A DNA stretch of 8,377 bases from Firmicutes bacterium UBA993 (GTDB lineage: Bacteria; Bacillota; Dethiobacteria; DTU022): contig DBBD01000093.1 of NCBI GenBank assembly GCA_002292015.1, positions 1 through 8,377 on the forward strand, written 5' to 3'. Positions 1-6,939 of the stretch are shown here, one piece after another (position 1 is the stretch's first letter; each line of letters opens with the position of its first letter). The translations under genes and the position numbers were made by a program. The notes beneath the pieces were generated by a model. That model was not told the origin of the DNA. It was given only the letters and a program-made list of their open reading frames with translations, and did not search any database.

Positions 1-919
1 GTTGATTGATACCAGTGAATTTGACTTGATTATTTTAGACATCCGTATGCCGGAGATGAACGGTATTGATCTGCTCAAAATAATCAGGGAAAAAACTACG
101 GCAACGGAAGTGATTATGGTTACCGCTTATGCAACGGTGGATACGGCAACGGAAGCATTGCGCCTCGGTGCGGTTGATTATCTGTATAAGCCCTTTGATG
201 TTTCGCATGTCAGAAATGTTGTTAAAAAAGGTTTAAATAAGCGTTCCCAGTCAAGAGAAGTTGACAGAATACTGGATGAACTGCGGTTAGCCAAGTTAAA
301 CCTGGAAGAAGAGGTAAAATACGCTAAAAGCAGCATTCAAAGTCATTACCGGGAAACGATTGACTCGCTGGTTGCCGCGGTTGATGCCAAGGATTCATAT
401 ACAAAGGGTCACCAAAAAAGAGTTGCTGCGCTGGTAAACAAGATTGGAGAGAGTATGAATCTCGCTGCCGGTGAGTTGGAAAAGATCTGCCAGGCAGCGA
501 CCCTTCATGATATTGGCAAAATCGGAGTTGCAGAGTATATCCTGAGAAAAGAAAGCAAACTGAGCAATAAAGAGTATGAAATAGTTAAAAAACACCCGGT
601 AATCGGAGCTGATATTCTTTCTCCGGCCACATTTCTAAAAGATATAACGCCGCTTGTTCTTTATCACCATGAAAGATTCGATGGAAAAGGTTACCCGAAG
701 GGATTAAAAGGAGATCAGATTCCGTTCGGGGCAAGGGTGATTGCCGTTGCAGATGCTATAGACGCCATGCTGTGGGAACGCCCTTATGCGGCTTCCATGG
801 CAGTTGCGGCGGTGGAGGAAGATCTGAAAGAGGCGGCGGGCTCTCAGTTTGATCCGGACATTGTAACAGTAATCTTAGAAAAAAAGTTGGTCATGTTCAC
901 CAGTAAATACATAAATTAG
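1..919 (+). CDS. Response regulator with HD-GYP output domain (5'-truncated)
   Basis: This is a cytoplasmic two-component response regulator whose output is probably a c-di-GMP phosphodiesterase. Counting from codon 2-4, residues 1-80 are a CheY-like receiver domain: phospho-acceptor D13 in LDIRMPEMNG, switch Thr41 in VTAYATVDTA and Lys63 in YKPF. The last two resemble NtrC/AtoC-type receivers. The acidic pocket and first beta strand are absent, so the gene begins left of the window and the TTG at position 2 is not its start. A charged, probably coiled-coil linker spans about 82-115. The HD-GYP domain (about 116-295) carries HD at 169-170 in LHDIGKIG, H198 in HPVIGADIL, H222-H223 in YHHERFDGKGYP, and D251 in VADAIDAM, so all metal-ligand motifs visible here are intact. 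The protein resembles RpfG-type regulators. Family knowledge supports c-di-GMP hydrolysis; activity and the partner kinase cannot be seen. Confidence 0.93.
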   Translation, partial: LIDTSEFDLIILDIRMPEMNGIDLLKIIREKTTATEVIMVTAYATVDTATEALRLGAVDYLYKPFDVSHVRNVVKKGLNKRSQSREVDRILDELRLAKLNLEEEVKYAKSSIQSHYRETIDSLVAAVDAKDSYTKGHQKRVAALVNKIGESMNLAAGELEKICQAATLHDIGKIGVAEYILRKESKLSNKEYEIVKKHPVIGADILSPATFLKDITPLVLYHHERFDGKGYPKGLKGDQIPFGARVIAVADAIDAMLWERPYAASMAVAAVEEDLKEAAGSQFDPDIVTVILEKKLVMFTSKYIN

Positions 920-940
920 GGGTCAGCCTACCCTACAAAT

Positions 941-979
941 TCCTCTCTCTCCTTCGGGAGAGGGCCAGGGTGTGGGGGG
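941..979. repeat. TTCG hairpin of a GGGAGAGGG-type dispersed repeat
   Basis: An 8-bp stem with one G-U pair (945-952 with 957-964) closes a TTCG tetraloop, the very stable C(UUCG)G arrangement. It is followed by GGCCAGGGTGTGGGGG. The combination of a CTCTCC/GGAGAG hairpin with a downstream GGCCAGGGTG tail resembles a repeat found scattered between genes of many bacteria. Its reverse strand translates to residues such as SPHTLALSRRRE, akin to the spurious SPHPxPLPxGEG peptides that this repeat produces in annotations. There is no T-run after the stem, so it is a poor intrinsic terminator for the upstream gene. Repeat status rests on recollection of the motif, because only one copy lies in the window. 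Confidence 0.5.
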
Positions 980-987
980 ATTTAATC

Positions 988-1028
988 TTTCCGCTGGTGC
1001 CACCCGGTGGCGATGAAAGAGCGGGAAA
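988..1028. other. Nested imperfect inverted repeat
   Basis: The outer arms TTTCCGCT (988-995) and AGCGGGAAA (1020-1028) pair with one bulged G. Inside lies a compact quasi-palindrome, GCCACC-C-GGTGGC (999-1011). It sits between the TTCG hairpin and the queG promoter and upstream of the likely transcription start, so it is more likely a remnant of a repeat or a DNA-level site than part of the queG leader. I do not recognise a riboswitch consensus here. Confidence 0.3.
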
Positions 1029-1055
1029 CAGTATAATCCTGACCAACGCTGGGTC

Positions 1056-1085
1056 TTGACCTTCGAGGCAATAAGAAGCTATGAT
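1056..1085 (+). promoter_or_regulatory. Sigma-A-type promoter for queG
   Basis: The -35 box TTGACC (1056-1061, 5 of 6 to TTGACA) and the -10 box TATGAT (1080-1085, 5 of 6 to TATAAT) are separated by 18 bp. Transcription would start near 1092, giving a leader of about 25 nt that contains the queG ribosome binding site. This would drive queG, the 83-codon ORF and tex. Confidence 0.55.
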
Positions 1086-1100
1086 CTTGCCTGGTGGGTA

Positions 1101-1119
1101 GGGGAGGCCATCTGCATTG
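1101..1119 (+). promoter_or_regulatory. Shine-Dalgarno site fixing the TTG start of queG
   Basis: GGGGAGG at 1101-1107 lies 9 nt upstream of the TTG at 1117-1119. The strength and spacing of this site, together with the fit of the translated N-terminus to the family, support TTG as the real initiation codon. No ATG or GTG start with a comparable site lies nearby. Confidence 0.7.
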
Positions 1120-2247
1120 ACTATATCGGGCGAAATAATTAATCGGGCTGCCGCTGCGCTCGGTATATCGGAGATAGGCATTACAACGGCAGCCCCCTTA
1201 GAACATATGATCGAGAGGCTTAATAAGAGAATTGCCGAGAAACGAATATCTCCGTTTGAAGAAGCAGACCCCTGTTTACGAATAACTCCCCGGCACCTGT
1301 TAAAAGACTGTCGGACAGTAATTACCTTGGCAGTACCCTATGCCCGGCCGAATAACCGGGCACAGCCTACTTCTGCAGGGCCCCGGGGCCTGGTTGCCCG
1401 CTGTGCCCGCACAACCGATTATCACCTCATTGTGGGGAATATAGCCGGGCAGCTGGTCAGGGTCTTGGCCAGCTCCGCAAAGAAGGCTTTCAACTACCGC
1501 GTACTATGTGACCGCAGTCCCTTGCTGGAACGAGAACTTGCTTTTAGAAGCGGCCTCGGCGATCTGGGCCAAAGCTGCTGCCTGATCAACCGGCGCCATG
1601 GATCTTACATTGTCCTGGGCACGATCCTGCTTGATTTTGCGGTTGAACCAAAAGAAATCAGAAAGAATAAAATGTGCTTAAACTGCGGGCGCTGCATGGC
1701 AGCATGCCCTACCGGGGCTCTGGTGGAACCTTATGTCATTGACCCCTTCCGCTGTATATCTTACCTGACCCAGGCGGCCGGGGTAATCCGGACAGATTTA
1801 AGAACAGCGATGGGCAACCGGATATACGGCTGCGATTGCTGCCAGGAAGCCTGTCCGCATAATGAAAAAGCCGAGCTTTCCCGGCTGGGCGATACATCCT
1901 TCGAGTTTTTCCCGGCAGAGCCGCTGCTAATCCCTCTGCTCACAATGACCCGCCGGGAATATGATCAGACCATCGGTCTCACCTCCGCCGGGTGGCGGGG
2001 CAAAACAACTATACAGCGGAACGTAGCTATCGCTTTGGGTAACCTTGGGGACGACGCGGCCCTGAGGCCGCTGGCGGGGTTGCTGGAAAACGATTCCCGT
2101 CCGCTAATCAGGCTTCATGCTGCCTGGGCCCTGGGGCAAATCGGGGGCCAAAAGGCACGCTATGCCTTGGAAAAGTCGTGCCTGCGCGATTCCGTGAGTG
2201 AAGTCCGGGCAGAGGCGAAAGAAGCTCTAAACCACATATCCACCTAA
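1117..2247 (+). CDS. queG: Epoxyqueuosine reductase QueG (divergent), with HEAT repeats
   Basis: QueG is a cytosolic cobalamin- and Fe-S-dependent enzyme that reduces epoxyqueuosine to queuosine at position 34 of tRNA. At 376 aa it has the usual length. Residues 1-180 form the cobalamin-binding part: a DYH motif at 101-103, the presumed catalytic acid D132 in CDRSPLLER, then a glycine-rich loop and GSYIVLGTILLD. The double-cluster ferredoxin part follows: C187, C190, C193 and C197 in CLNCGRCMAACP; C213; and C239, C242 and C246 in GCDCCQEACP. Residues about 297-372 are HEAT-like repeats (NVAIALGNLGDDAALRPL, then HAAWALGQIG), as in Bacillus QueG and used for tRNA contact. Oddities: the family's conserved GW.GKN loop reads GDLGQS (148-153), an extra Cys (C241) sits in cluster two, and CPHN replaces the common CPWN. 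The family is secure, but unaltered QueG activity is less so. It heads a probable operon with tex. Confidence 0.88.
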   Translation: MTISGEIINRAAAALGISEIGITTAAPLEHMIERLNKRIAEKRISPFEEADPCLRITPRHLLKDCRTVITLAVPYARPNNRAQPTSAGPRGLVARCARTTDYHLIVGNIAGQLVRVLASSAKKAFNYRVLCDRSPLLERELAFRSGLGDLGQSCCLINRRHGSYIVLGTILLDFAVEPKEIRKNKMCLNCGRCMAACPTGALVEPYVIDPFRCISYLTQAAGVIRTDLRTAMGNRIYGCDCCQEACPHNEKAELSRLGDTSFEFFPAEPLLIPLLTMTRREYDQTIGLTSAGWRGKTTIQRNVAIALGNLGDDAALRPLAGLLENDSRPLIRLHAAWALGQIGGQKARYALEKSCLRDSVSEVRAEAKEALNHIST

Positions 2248-2259
2248 AAAGAAAACTAT

Positions 2260-2511
2260 TTGACTAGCGATCTGGAAGATAACCTGACGCTGCCTGTGCT
2301 TAGAGCTGTATTCCACAGCTTATGTGGTGCGGATTTTGACCCGGGGTGCTATAATCATCAAGAGCTTCATCAGCTTATGGACGACTTGAAAGTCATACGA
2401 AGAATATTCGGGACTGCGGAATCCTACGGTTTCTGCCCGACACAAAATAACGAAATATTAATTGCATACGGTGATAGACGGATGAAAGTAAAAGAAAATA
2501 ACCGGGGGTAA
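2260..2511 (+). CDS. Unrecognised 83-aa protein between queG and tex
   Basis: I do not recognise this protein. It is small and soluble, with no signal peptide or membrane segment. The first half looks helical (LPVLRAVFHSLCG; HQELHQLMDDLKVIRRIFG), and the C-terminal part looks like a beta hairpin (NNEILIAYGDRRMKVKEN). It has three cysteines but no CxxC motif. The ORF is in the same frame as queG, starting four codons after its TAA. The proposed TTG start (2260-2262) lacks a good ribosome binding site, so expression would depend on reinitiation after queG or on low-level readthrough. An internal ATG at 2377 would leave only the last 44 residues. Its stop lies 3 nt before the tex start, and the tex ribosome binding site lies inside its last codons, which suggests coupling to tex. 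Codon use does not look unlike the neighbours. It fills the gap neatly, so it is plausibly real, but that is unproven. Confidence 0.5.
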   Translation: MTSDLEDNLTLPVLRAVFHSLCGADFDPGCYNHQELHQLMDDLKVIRRIFGTAESYGFCPTQNNEILIAYGDRRMKVKENNRG

Positions 2512-2514
2512 GGT

Positions 2515-4683
2515 ATGCAAGATAAGATTTATAATCGGATCAGCAGTGAAACAGGGATAGCGGTACATAAGATCAGCCAGAGCGCCGGGTTGTTCGATGA
2601 GGGCAACACGGTGCCTTTTATTGCCCGTTACCGAAAAGAGATGACCGGCGGGCTTACTGATGAAGAACTGCGCTTGCTGCAGGAAAAAATAACCCAGTAC
2701 CGCAAACTCGAAGATCGGCGATTGGCGGTGATCCGTCTGATCAGCGAACAAGGAACAGTAACCCCGGAATTGCAGGAAAAACTGGAACTGGCAGTCACAA
2801 TAGCTGAACTTGACGATCTCTACAGGCCTTACCGGCCGAAAAAAAAGACCAGAGCCTCAGTAGCTCGGGAAAAGGGTTTAGAACCACTTGCACAGCTAAT
2901 TCTCGAAGGCCGGATAGATCCAGGGTCGGAAGCCTTAAAGTATCTTAACGCCGAAAAGGAGCTGCACAGTGTTGAAGATGTTTTACAAGGCGCATCTGAC
3001 ATAATTGCCGAGCTGATAGCTGATGATGCGGAGGTGCGTAAAGCGCTGCGCAAGCTTTATTGCAAAAAGGCGTTGATTGAAATCAGGAAAAAAACGCAGG
3101 TGGAGGATAAAACTTACGATGATTACAGCGAGTATAGCGAGCCTCTGGTTAAGATAAAAGATCATCGGGTGTTGGCTATTAATCGTGGTATAAAAGAAAA
3201 AGTGCTTGACTTAAAGCTGAAGGGTTGCGATGAAGAAGCCTTCAGCATTGTTGCCGCAATCTACATTAAAGAAGAGGGCTGTATTGAAACCTGTGCGGGT
3301 ATCATTAAAAGTTCGGCGCTGGACAGTCTGAAACGCCTGGTGCATCCTGCGTTGGAAAGGGAGTTGTGGCAGGTTTTGCTGGAGAAGGCGATTAGTGGAG
3401 CGCTTACAGTCTTCAGGGCCAACTTAAAGAATCGCCTACTGGTGCCGCCTGTCCGTAACCGCCGGGTATTAGGTTGGGATCCTGGTTTTCGTACCGGATG
3501 TAAGCTGGCAGCGGTATCGGAGACCGGAAGCCTGCTCGAAACTGCAGCGGTGTTTCCCACAGCTCCGCGCAACGACCGGGATGGCGCTAAAGCCACGCTA
3601 ATGCAGATGATAGAAAAGCACCAAATCGATAGTATCGCCATCGGTAACGGTACAGCATCGCGCGAAAGCGAGGAATTTGTATCCGCCCTGATTGGGGAAG
3701 AGAAACTGGAAGTTGCGTATACTATAGTAAATGAGGCCGGAGCAAGCGTTTATTCCGCGTCGTCTACGGCCCGCAAGGAATTTCCGGCCCTCGATGTAGC
3801 GGAGCGCAGTGCCGTATCGATCGCCCGTCGGCTCCAGGATCCGCTTGCCGAACTGGTTAAAATTGATCCAAAAGCGATTGGCGTAGGCCAATACCAGCAT
3901 GACATGCCGGCCAAAGAGCTGGACAATTCTCTTGCAGGTACTATTGAAAGTTGTGTGAACAGCGTTGGTGTGGACCTAAACAGCGCTTCGGCCGCACTGC
4001 TATCCTATGTCGCCGGTATTAACAATAACGTTGCTGACCGGATTGTCGGGCATCGTGACCAAATCGGAGCCTATAGTTCACGTTCAGAACTACTTAACAT
4101 AACCGGCCTGGGGCCGAAGATTTTTAAGCAGTGCGCCGGTTTCCTGCGTTTACCTGAAAGCCCGGATTATCTGGAGCGGAGTGCGATTCATCCCGAATCC
4201 TATGAGCTGGCTCGGAAGATGATCAATCGGCTTGGCCTCGGGCCTGCAGATCTTGGATCGCCGGAAAAAATAGCTGCTCCCAAAGCTGAACTTGTTTCTG
4301 AGTTGGCGGCTGCTTACAGCGCCGGCGAACCGACAGTTCGCGATATCCTGGAGGAATTCAGAAAACCGGGCCGCGATCCCAGAGAAGATTTGCCCAAACC
4401 AGTTTTTATGAAATCAGTAACCAAACTTATTGATCTTGAACCGGAGATGGTCATGATGGGGGTTGTCCGCAACATTGTTGACTTTGGGGCTTTCATTGAT
4501 ATCGGGGTGCATCAGGATGGACTGGTACATATCTCCGAAATTGCTGATCGCTATATCAAACACCCCTTAGATGTCTTACAGATTGAGGAGACAGTAACTG
4601 TTAAGATCTTGTCTATTGACCGGGACAGAAATAGGATTGCCCTGTCGATCAGGCAGGCAAATGCAAAAACAGGGGGCTCTTAA
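2515..4683 (+). CDS. tex: Tex-family RNA-binding transcription accessory protein
   Basis: Tex is a cytoplasmic nucleic-acid-binding factor related to eukaryotic Spt6, associated with transcription and needed in some bacteria for toxin expression or stress fitness. At 722 aa it matches the Bacillus YdcI length. Order of domains: an N-terminal Tex helical domain (about 1-195) with TVPFIARYRKEMTGGLTDEEL and LDDLYRPYRPKKKTRA; a YqgF/RNase H-like domain starting near 318 with GWDPGFRTGCKLA (D322) and AIGNGTASRESEEF; the conserved ARRLQDPLAELVKIDPKAIG block and CVNSVGVDLNSAS; helix-hairpin-helix motifs around 500-565 (ITGLGPKIFKQCAGFLRL); and an S1 domain at about 645-715 (GVVRNIVDFGAFIDIGVHQDGLVHISE). 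All blocks appear intact. The ATG start follows GGGGGTAAGG, which overlaps the end of the preceding ORF, so translation is probably coupled. It is the last gene of the queG unit. The identification is secure; its target in this organism is unknown. Confidence 0.96.
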   Translation: MQDKIYNRISSETGIAVHKISQSAGLFDEGNTVPFIARYRKEMTGGLTDEELRLLQEKITQYRKLEDRRLAVIRLISEQGTVTPELQEKLELAVTIAELDDLYRPYRPKKKTRASVAREKGLEPLAQLILEGRIDPGSEALKYLNAEKELHSVEDVLQGASDIIAELIADDAEVRKALRKLYCKKALIEIRKKTQVEDKTYDDYSEYSEPLVKIKDHRVLAINRGIKEKVLDLKLKGCDEEAFSIVAAIYIKEEGCIETCAGIIKSSALDSLKRLVHPALERELWQVLLEKAISGALTVFRANLKNRLLVPPVRNRRVLGWDPGFRTGCKLAAVSETGSLLETAAVFPTAPRNDRDGAKATLMQMIEKHQIDSIAIGNGTASRESEEFVSALIGEEKLEVAYTIVNEAGASVYSASSTARKEFPALDVAERSAVSIARRLQDPLAELVKIDPKAIGVGQYQHDMPAKELDNSLAGTIESCVNSVGVDLNSASAALLSYVAGINNNVADRIVGHRDQIGAYSSRSELLNITGLGPKIFKQCAGFLRLPESPDYLERSAIHPESYELARKMINRLGLGPADLGSPEKIAAPKAELVSELAAAYSAGEPTVRDILEEFRKPGRDPREDLPKPVFMKSVTKLIDLEPEMVMMGVVRNIVDFGAFIDIGVHQDGLVHISEIADRYIKHPLDVLQIEETVTVKILSIDRDRNRIALSIRQANAKTGGS

Positions 4684-4706
4684 TCAGCAAAAGATGCAGT
4701 TATGAT

Positions 4707-4735
4707 TTGTAATCGGTGGGTGGGCCGCTTAAAAT
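4707..4735 (+). promoter_or_regulatory. Candidate promoter for buk-ptb
   Basis: A TTGTAA -35 box (4707-4712, 4 of 6) and a TAAAAT -10 box (4730-4735, 5 of 6) are separated by exactly 17 bp within the 121-bp gap after tex. Transcription would start near 4742 and give a leader of about 63 nt. I saw no clear terminator between tex and buk, so readthrough from the queG-tex unit is also possible. Confidence 0.4.
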
Positions 4736-4804
4736 AGCAATTGAACTTGTCTGTTTCCGGCGGGGCTGCCTCCGATCAATTCCAACCGGCAGGAGAGCAT
4801 TAAT

Positions 4805-5866
4805 ATGTTTCTGATCCTTGCGCTAAACCCCGGCTCCACTTCAACCAAAATCGGCTTTTTTGCGGACGACAAGCTGATCATGAAAGTAACCCTGCGTCAC
4901 ACGGAAGAAGAAACATCCGCCGATCTGGATCGCGAAAAGCAGGCCGCAGTCCGCCGGAAGGCGATTTTAGCTTTTCTTGACGAAAATGGTATTGATCCGG
5001 CAAAACTATCGGCAATCGTCGTGCGCGGCGGGTTGCTTAAGCCATTGGCATCTGGGACATACCTGGTAGATGAAGCTGTATACGCCGATCTTTCATCGGC
5101 GAAATACGGATGGCATGCTTCCAACCTCGGCTCAATTATTGCGCTACCGTTAGCGAAAGAGTTGAAGGTTCCTGTATACACCGTTGATCCGGTTACCGTA
5201 GATGAATTTGAGGCGGAAGCGCGTTATTCAGGCCTGAAGGGGGTTCCCCGGCTGAGCATGTCGCATGCCCTGAATATGAAAGCGATGGCCAGGCGGGCAG
5301 CTTGCAGGGCAGGCAAGAGATACGAGGATATGAATATGGTGCTGGTTCACCTTGGCAGCGGTATATCGGTATCGGCTCACCGTTTTGGCAAAATGATTGA
5401 TGTCAATAATGCCAACGAAGAAGGGCCATTTTCCCTGGAGCGCTGCGGAACACTACCATCTTTAGGTTTGGTCCGTCTTTGTTTTGATGGTACAAAAAGC
5501 CGGGAGGAGATTATCCGTTTGCTCACCGGACAGGGCGGCATTTTTTCGTACCTGGGCACCAAAGATTTTATCAAAGTTGAACAACGCTTAAAAGATGGCG
5601 ACAAAGGAGCGCTGCAGGTCGTTGCGGCTATGGCCTACCAGGTAGCAAAGGAGATCGGGGCGATGTCAGCAGTATTGAAAGGTGAAGTGGACTGTGTCGT
5701 GCTGACCGGGGGGATGGCAAATGCGGAAACCCTGGTAAATTTAATAACCGAAAGGGTATCTTTTATTGCGCCAGTGCAGATATTAGCAGGCGAAGAAGAG
5801 CTTGAAGCCCTGGCTTCCGGGGCGCTGCGTGTCCTGCGTGGCGAGGTCAATGTCCTGAAATACTAA
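4805..5866 (+). CDS. buk: Butyrate kinase
   Basis: Butyrate kinase interconverts butyryl phosphate plus ADP with butyrate plus ATP in the cytosol; family members also take branched or other short-chain acids. At 353 aa it matches the family. The ASKHA fold is visible: NPGSTSTKIG (8-17) is the N-terminal phosphate loop, followed by VVRGGLLKPLASGTY, VDPVTVDEFE and SHALNMKAMARR. VHLGSGISVSAH (181-192) is the second phosphate loop, then GPFSLERCGTLPS, and LTGGMAN (300-306) is the adenosine-side motif. The short length and the VRGGLL block separate it from acetate kinase. The ATG follows AGGAG at 4791-4795 with 9-nt spacing. The stop lies 50 nt before ptb, and the two almost certainly form one operon. 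The direction (ATP-yielding acid formation or ATP-using acid activation) and the exact chain length cannot be read from the sequence. Confidence 0.93.
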   Translation: MFLILALNPGSTSTKIGFFADDKLIMKVTLRHTEEETSADLDREKQAAVRRKAILAFLDENGIDPAKLSAIVVRGGLLKPLASGTYLVDEAVYADLSSAKYGWHASNLGSIIALPLAKELKVPVYTVDPVTVDEFEAEARYSGLKGVPRLSMSHALNMKAMARRAACRAGKRYEDMNMVLVHLGSGISVSAHRFGKMIDVNNANEEGPFSLERCGTLPSLGLVRLCFDGTKSREEIIRLLTGQGGIFSYLGTKDFIKVEQRLKDGDKGALQVVAAMAYQVAKEIGAMSAVLKGEVDCVVLTGGMANAETLVNLITERVSFIAPVQILAGEEELEALASGALRVLRGEVNVLKY

Positions 5867-5916
5867 AAAGTTTTGGCGAAATAGATGATTATCTGTTTCA
5901 GAGGGGGGCCGGCAAC

Positions 5917-6825
5917 GTGTCTTTTGAAAACTTTTACCAGGTTGTTGCAGCGGTTAAAGAGATGCCGCCCTGCCGCCTTTGTGTTGCCGCGGCAGCGGAA
6001 GAGGCGGTGCTGGAAGCAGTAAGGGACAGCAGAAAAGAAGGCTTGGTCGATTTTATCCTGATTGGCCCCGAAGAGCGTATCTGGCGGCAGGCGATGGCTG
6101 TCAGCCTGAACCTGCAGGGTATCGAGGTGATTGATGAACCTGATCCGATTCAAGCTGCCCACAGGGCGGTCAAAGAAGTTGCCACCGGCCGGGCCGACAT
6201 CCTAATGAAAGGGATGGTCAACAGTTCTGATTTTTTAAGAGCTGTTCTTCACCCTGCAGGCGGGATGAAGCGCGATCGGATCCTGAGCCACCTTGCTATA
6301 TACGAAGTGCCTGGTTATTATCGCCTGATCTACATGACAGACGGCGGCTTGACTGTCAGCCCCAACCTTGAGCAAAAAAAGGCAATCACCCAAAATGCTG
6401 TTGAATTCCTGCAGGCTGTAGGGCTGGAACATCCAAAAGTTGCTTTTTTAACTGCCAATGAAAAAGTGGATCCGAAGATGCCGGCAACAGTGGACGCCCA
6501 GGCTTTAAAAGAGATGGCAGCCGGGGCTTTCCCGGGAGCAGTCGTCGACGGACCAACTCCCCTGGATATTGCAGTCAGCCTGGAAGCGGCGCTGCATAAA
6601 GGGATTGACAGCCCAATTGCCGGTAAAGCCGATCTGCTGATTGTTCCTAATATTGAGGCGGGCAATTTGCTCGGTAAGGCGATCATTTATTTTGCTGGTG
6701 GTCGCATGGGCGGATTGGTTCTGGGTGCTTCTAGGCCGATAATAATGACTTCACGCAACGAGCCGCCGATGGGGAAGATGGCTTCAATCGCACTGGCCGC
6801 ATATTCGGTTGCCCGTAACCGCTAG
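5917..6825 (+). CDS. ptb: Phosphate butyryltransferase
   Basis: Ptb exchanges CoA and phosphate between butyryl-CoA and butyryl phosphate in the cytosol, supplying or using the substrate of the adjacent butyrate kinase. At 302 aa it has the length of clostridial Ptb and lacks the extra domains of long Pta proteins. Family motifs: DFILIGPEE near the N-terminus; ADILMKGMVNSSDFLRAVL (93-111) including K98-G99; TDGGLTVSPNLEQK; DGPTPLDIAVS (211-221); ADLLIVPNIEAGN (238-250); and a C-terminal glycine-rich GGRMGGLVLGASRPI segment. The start is GTG, supported by GAGGGGGG at 5901-5908 with 8-nt spacing. It is the last gene of the buk operon, with a hairpin about 60 bp downstream. Substrate range is uncertain: related enzymes accept acetyl, propionyl, isobutyryl or isovaleryl groups. 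Confidence 0.93.
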   Translation: MSFENFYQVVAAVKEMPPCRLCVAAAAEEAVLEAVRDSRKEGLVDFILIGPEERIWRQAMAVSLNLQGIEVIDEPDPIQAAHRAVKEVATGRADILMKGMVNSSDFLRAVLHPAGGMKRDRILSHLAIYEVPGYYRLIYMTDGGLTVSPNLEQKKAITQNAVEFLQAVGLEHPKVAFLTANEKVDPKMPATVDAQALKEMAAGAFPGAVVDGPTPLDIAVSLEAALHKGIDSPIAGKADLLIVPNIEAGNLLGKAIIYFAGGRMGGLVLGASRPIIMTSRNEPPMGKMASIALAAYSVARNR

Positions 6826-6866
6826 TGCGACATGGAAGCCAACACAAGCAAAGTTATTTGTACACT

Positions 6867-6931
6867 TTGAGTTAAAGATTTTTATGCCGGAAGGCGTACA
6901 GCGACCCACTTCCGGTTTAGTCAAAGATTTT
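6867..6931. terminator. Convergent-gap hairpin, likely bidirectional terminator
   Basis: The arms CCGGAAG (6887-6893) and CTTCCGG (6909-6915) form a perfect 7-bp stem with a 15-nt loop, extended by one G-T pair. On the plus strand it is followed by TTTAG and then AAAGATTTT; on the minus strand by CATAAAAATC. The T-tracts are weak, so termination is likely but not certain. The position between the ends of ptb (+) and fprA (-) fits a shared terminator. Two 16-bp direct repeats (6867-6882 and 6916-6931, 14 of 16 identical) flank the hairpin. Confidence 0.45.
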
Positions 6932-6939
6932 GATTGAGA

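Noticed and set aside
2..4. TTG at position 2 as the start of the response regulator
   Set aside because: The receiver domain would lack its first strand and acidic pocket, and there is no room for a ribosome binding site; the gene is cut by the window edge.
1032..1037. Perfect TATAAT as an alternative -10 box
   Set aside because: No acceptable -35 box lies 16-18 bp upstream, while TTGACC-18-TATGAT just downstream is well formed and better placed.
988..1116. Possible riboswitch upstream of queG
   Set aside because: The structured part lies upstream of the likely transcription start, and I could match neither the cobalamin, preQ1 nor c-di-GMP riboswitch core to it.
933..1181. 82-codon minus-strand ORF across the gap before queG
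   Set aside because: It overlaps the queG start, has no family features, and its C-terminus is the typical spurious peptide translated from the GGGAGAGGG-type repeat.
3261..3900. Two overlapping minus-strand ORFs of 126 and 100 codons inside tex
   Set aside because: They are antisense shadows of an intact tex gene with low-complexity, non-protein-like translations.
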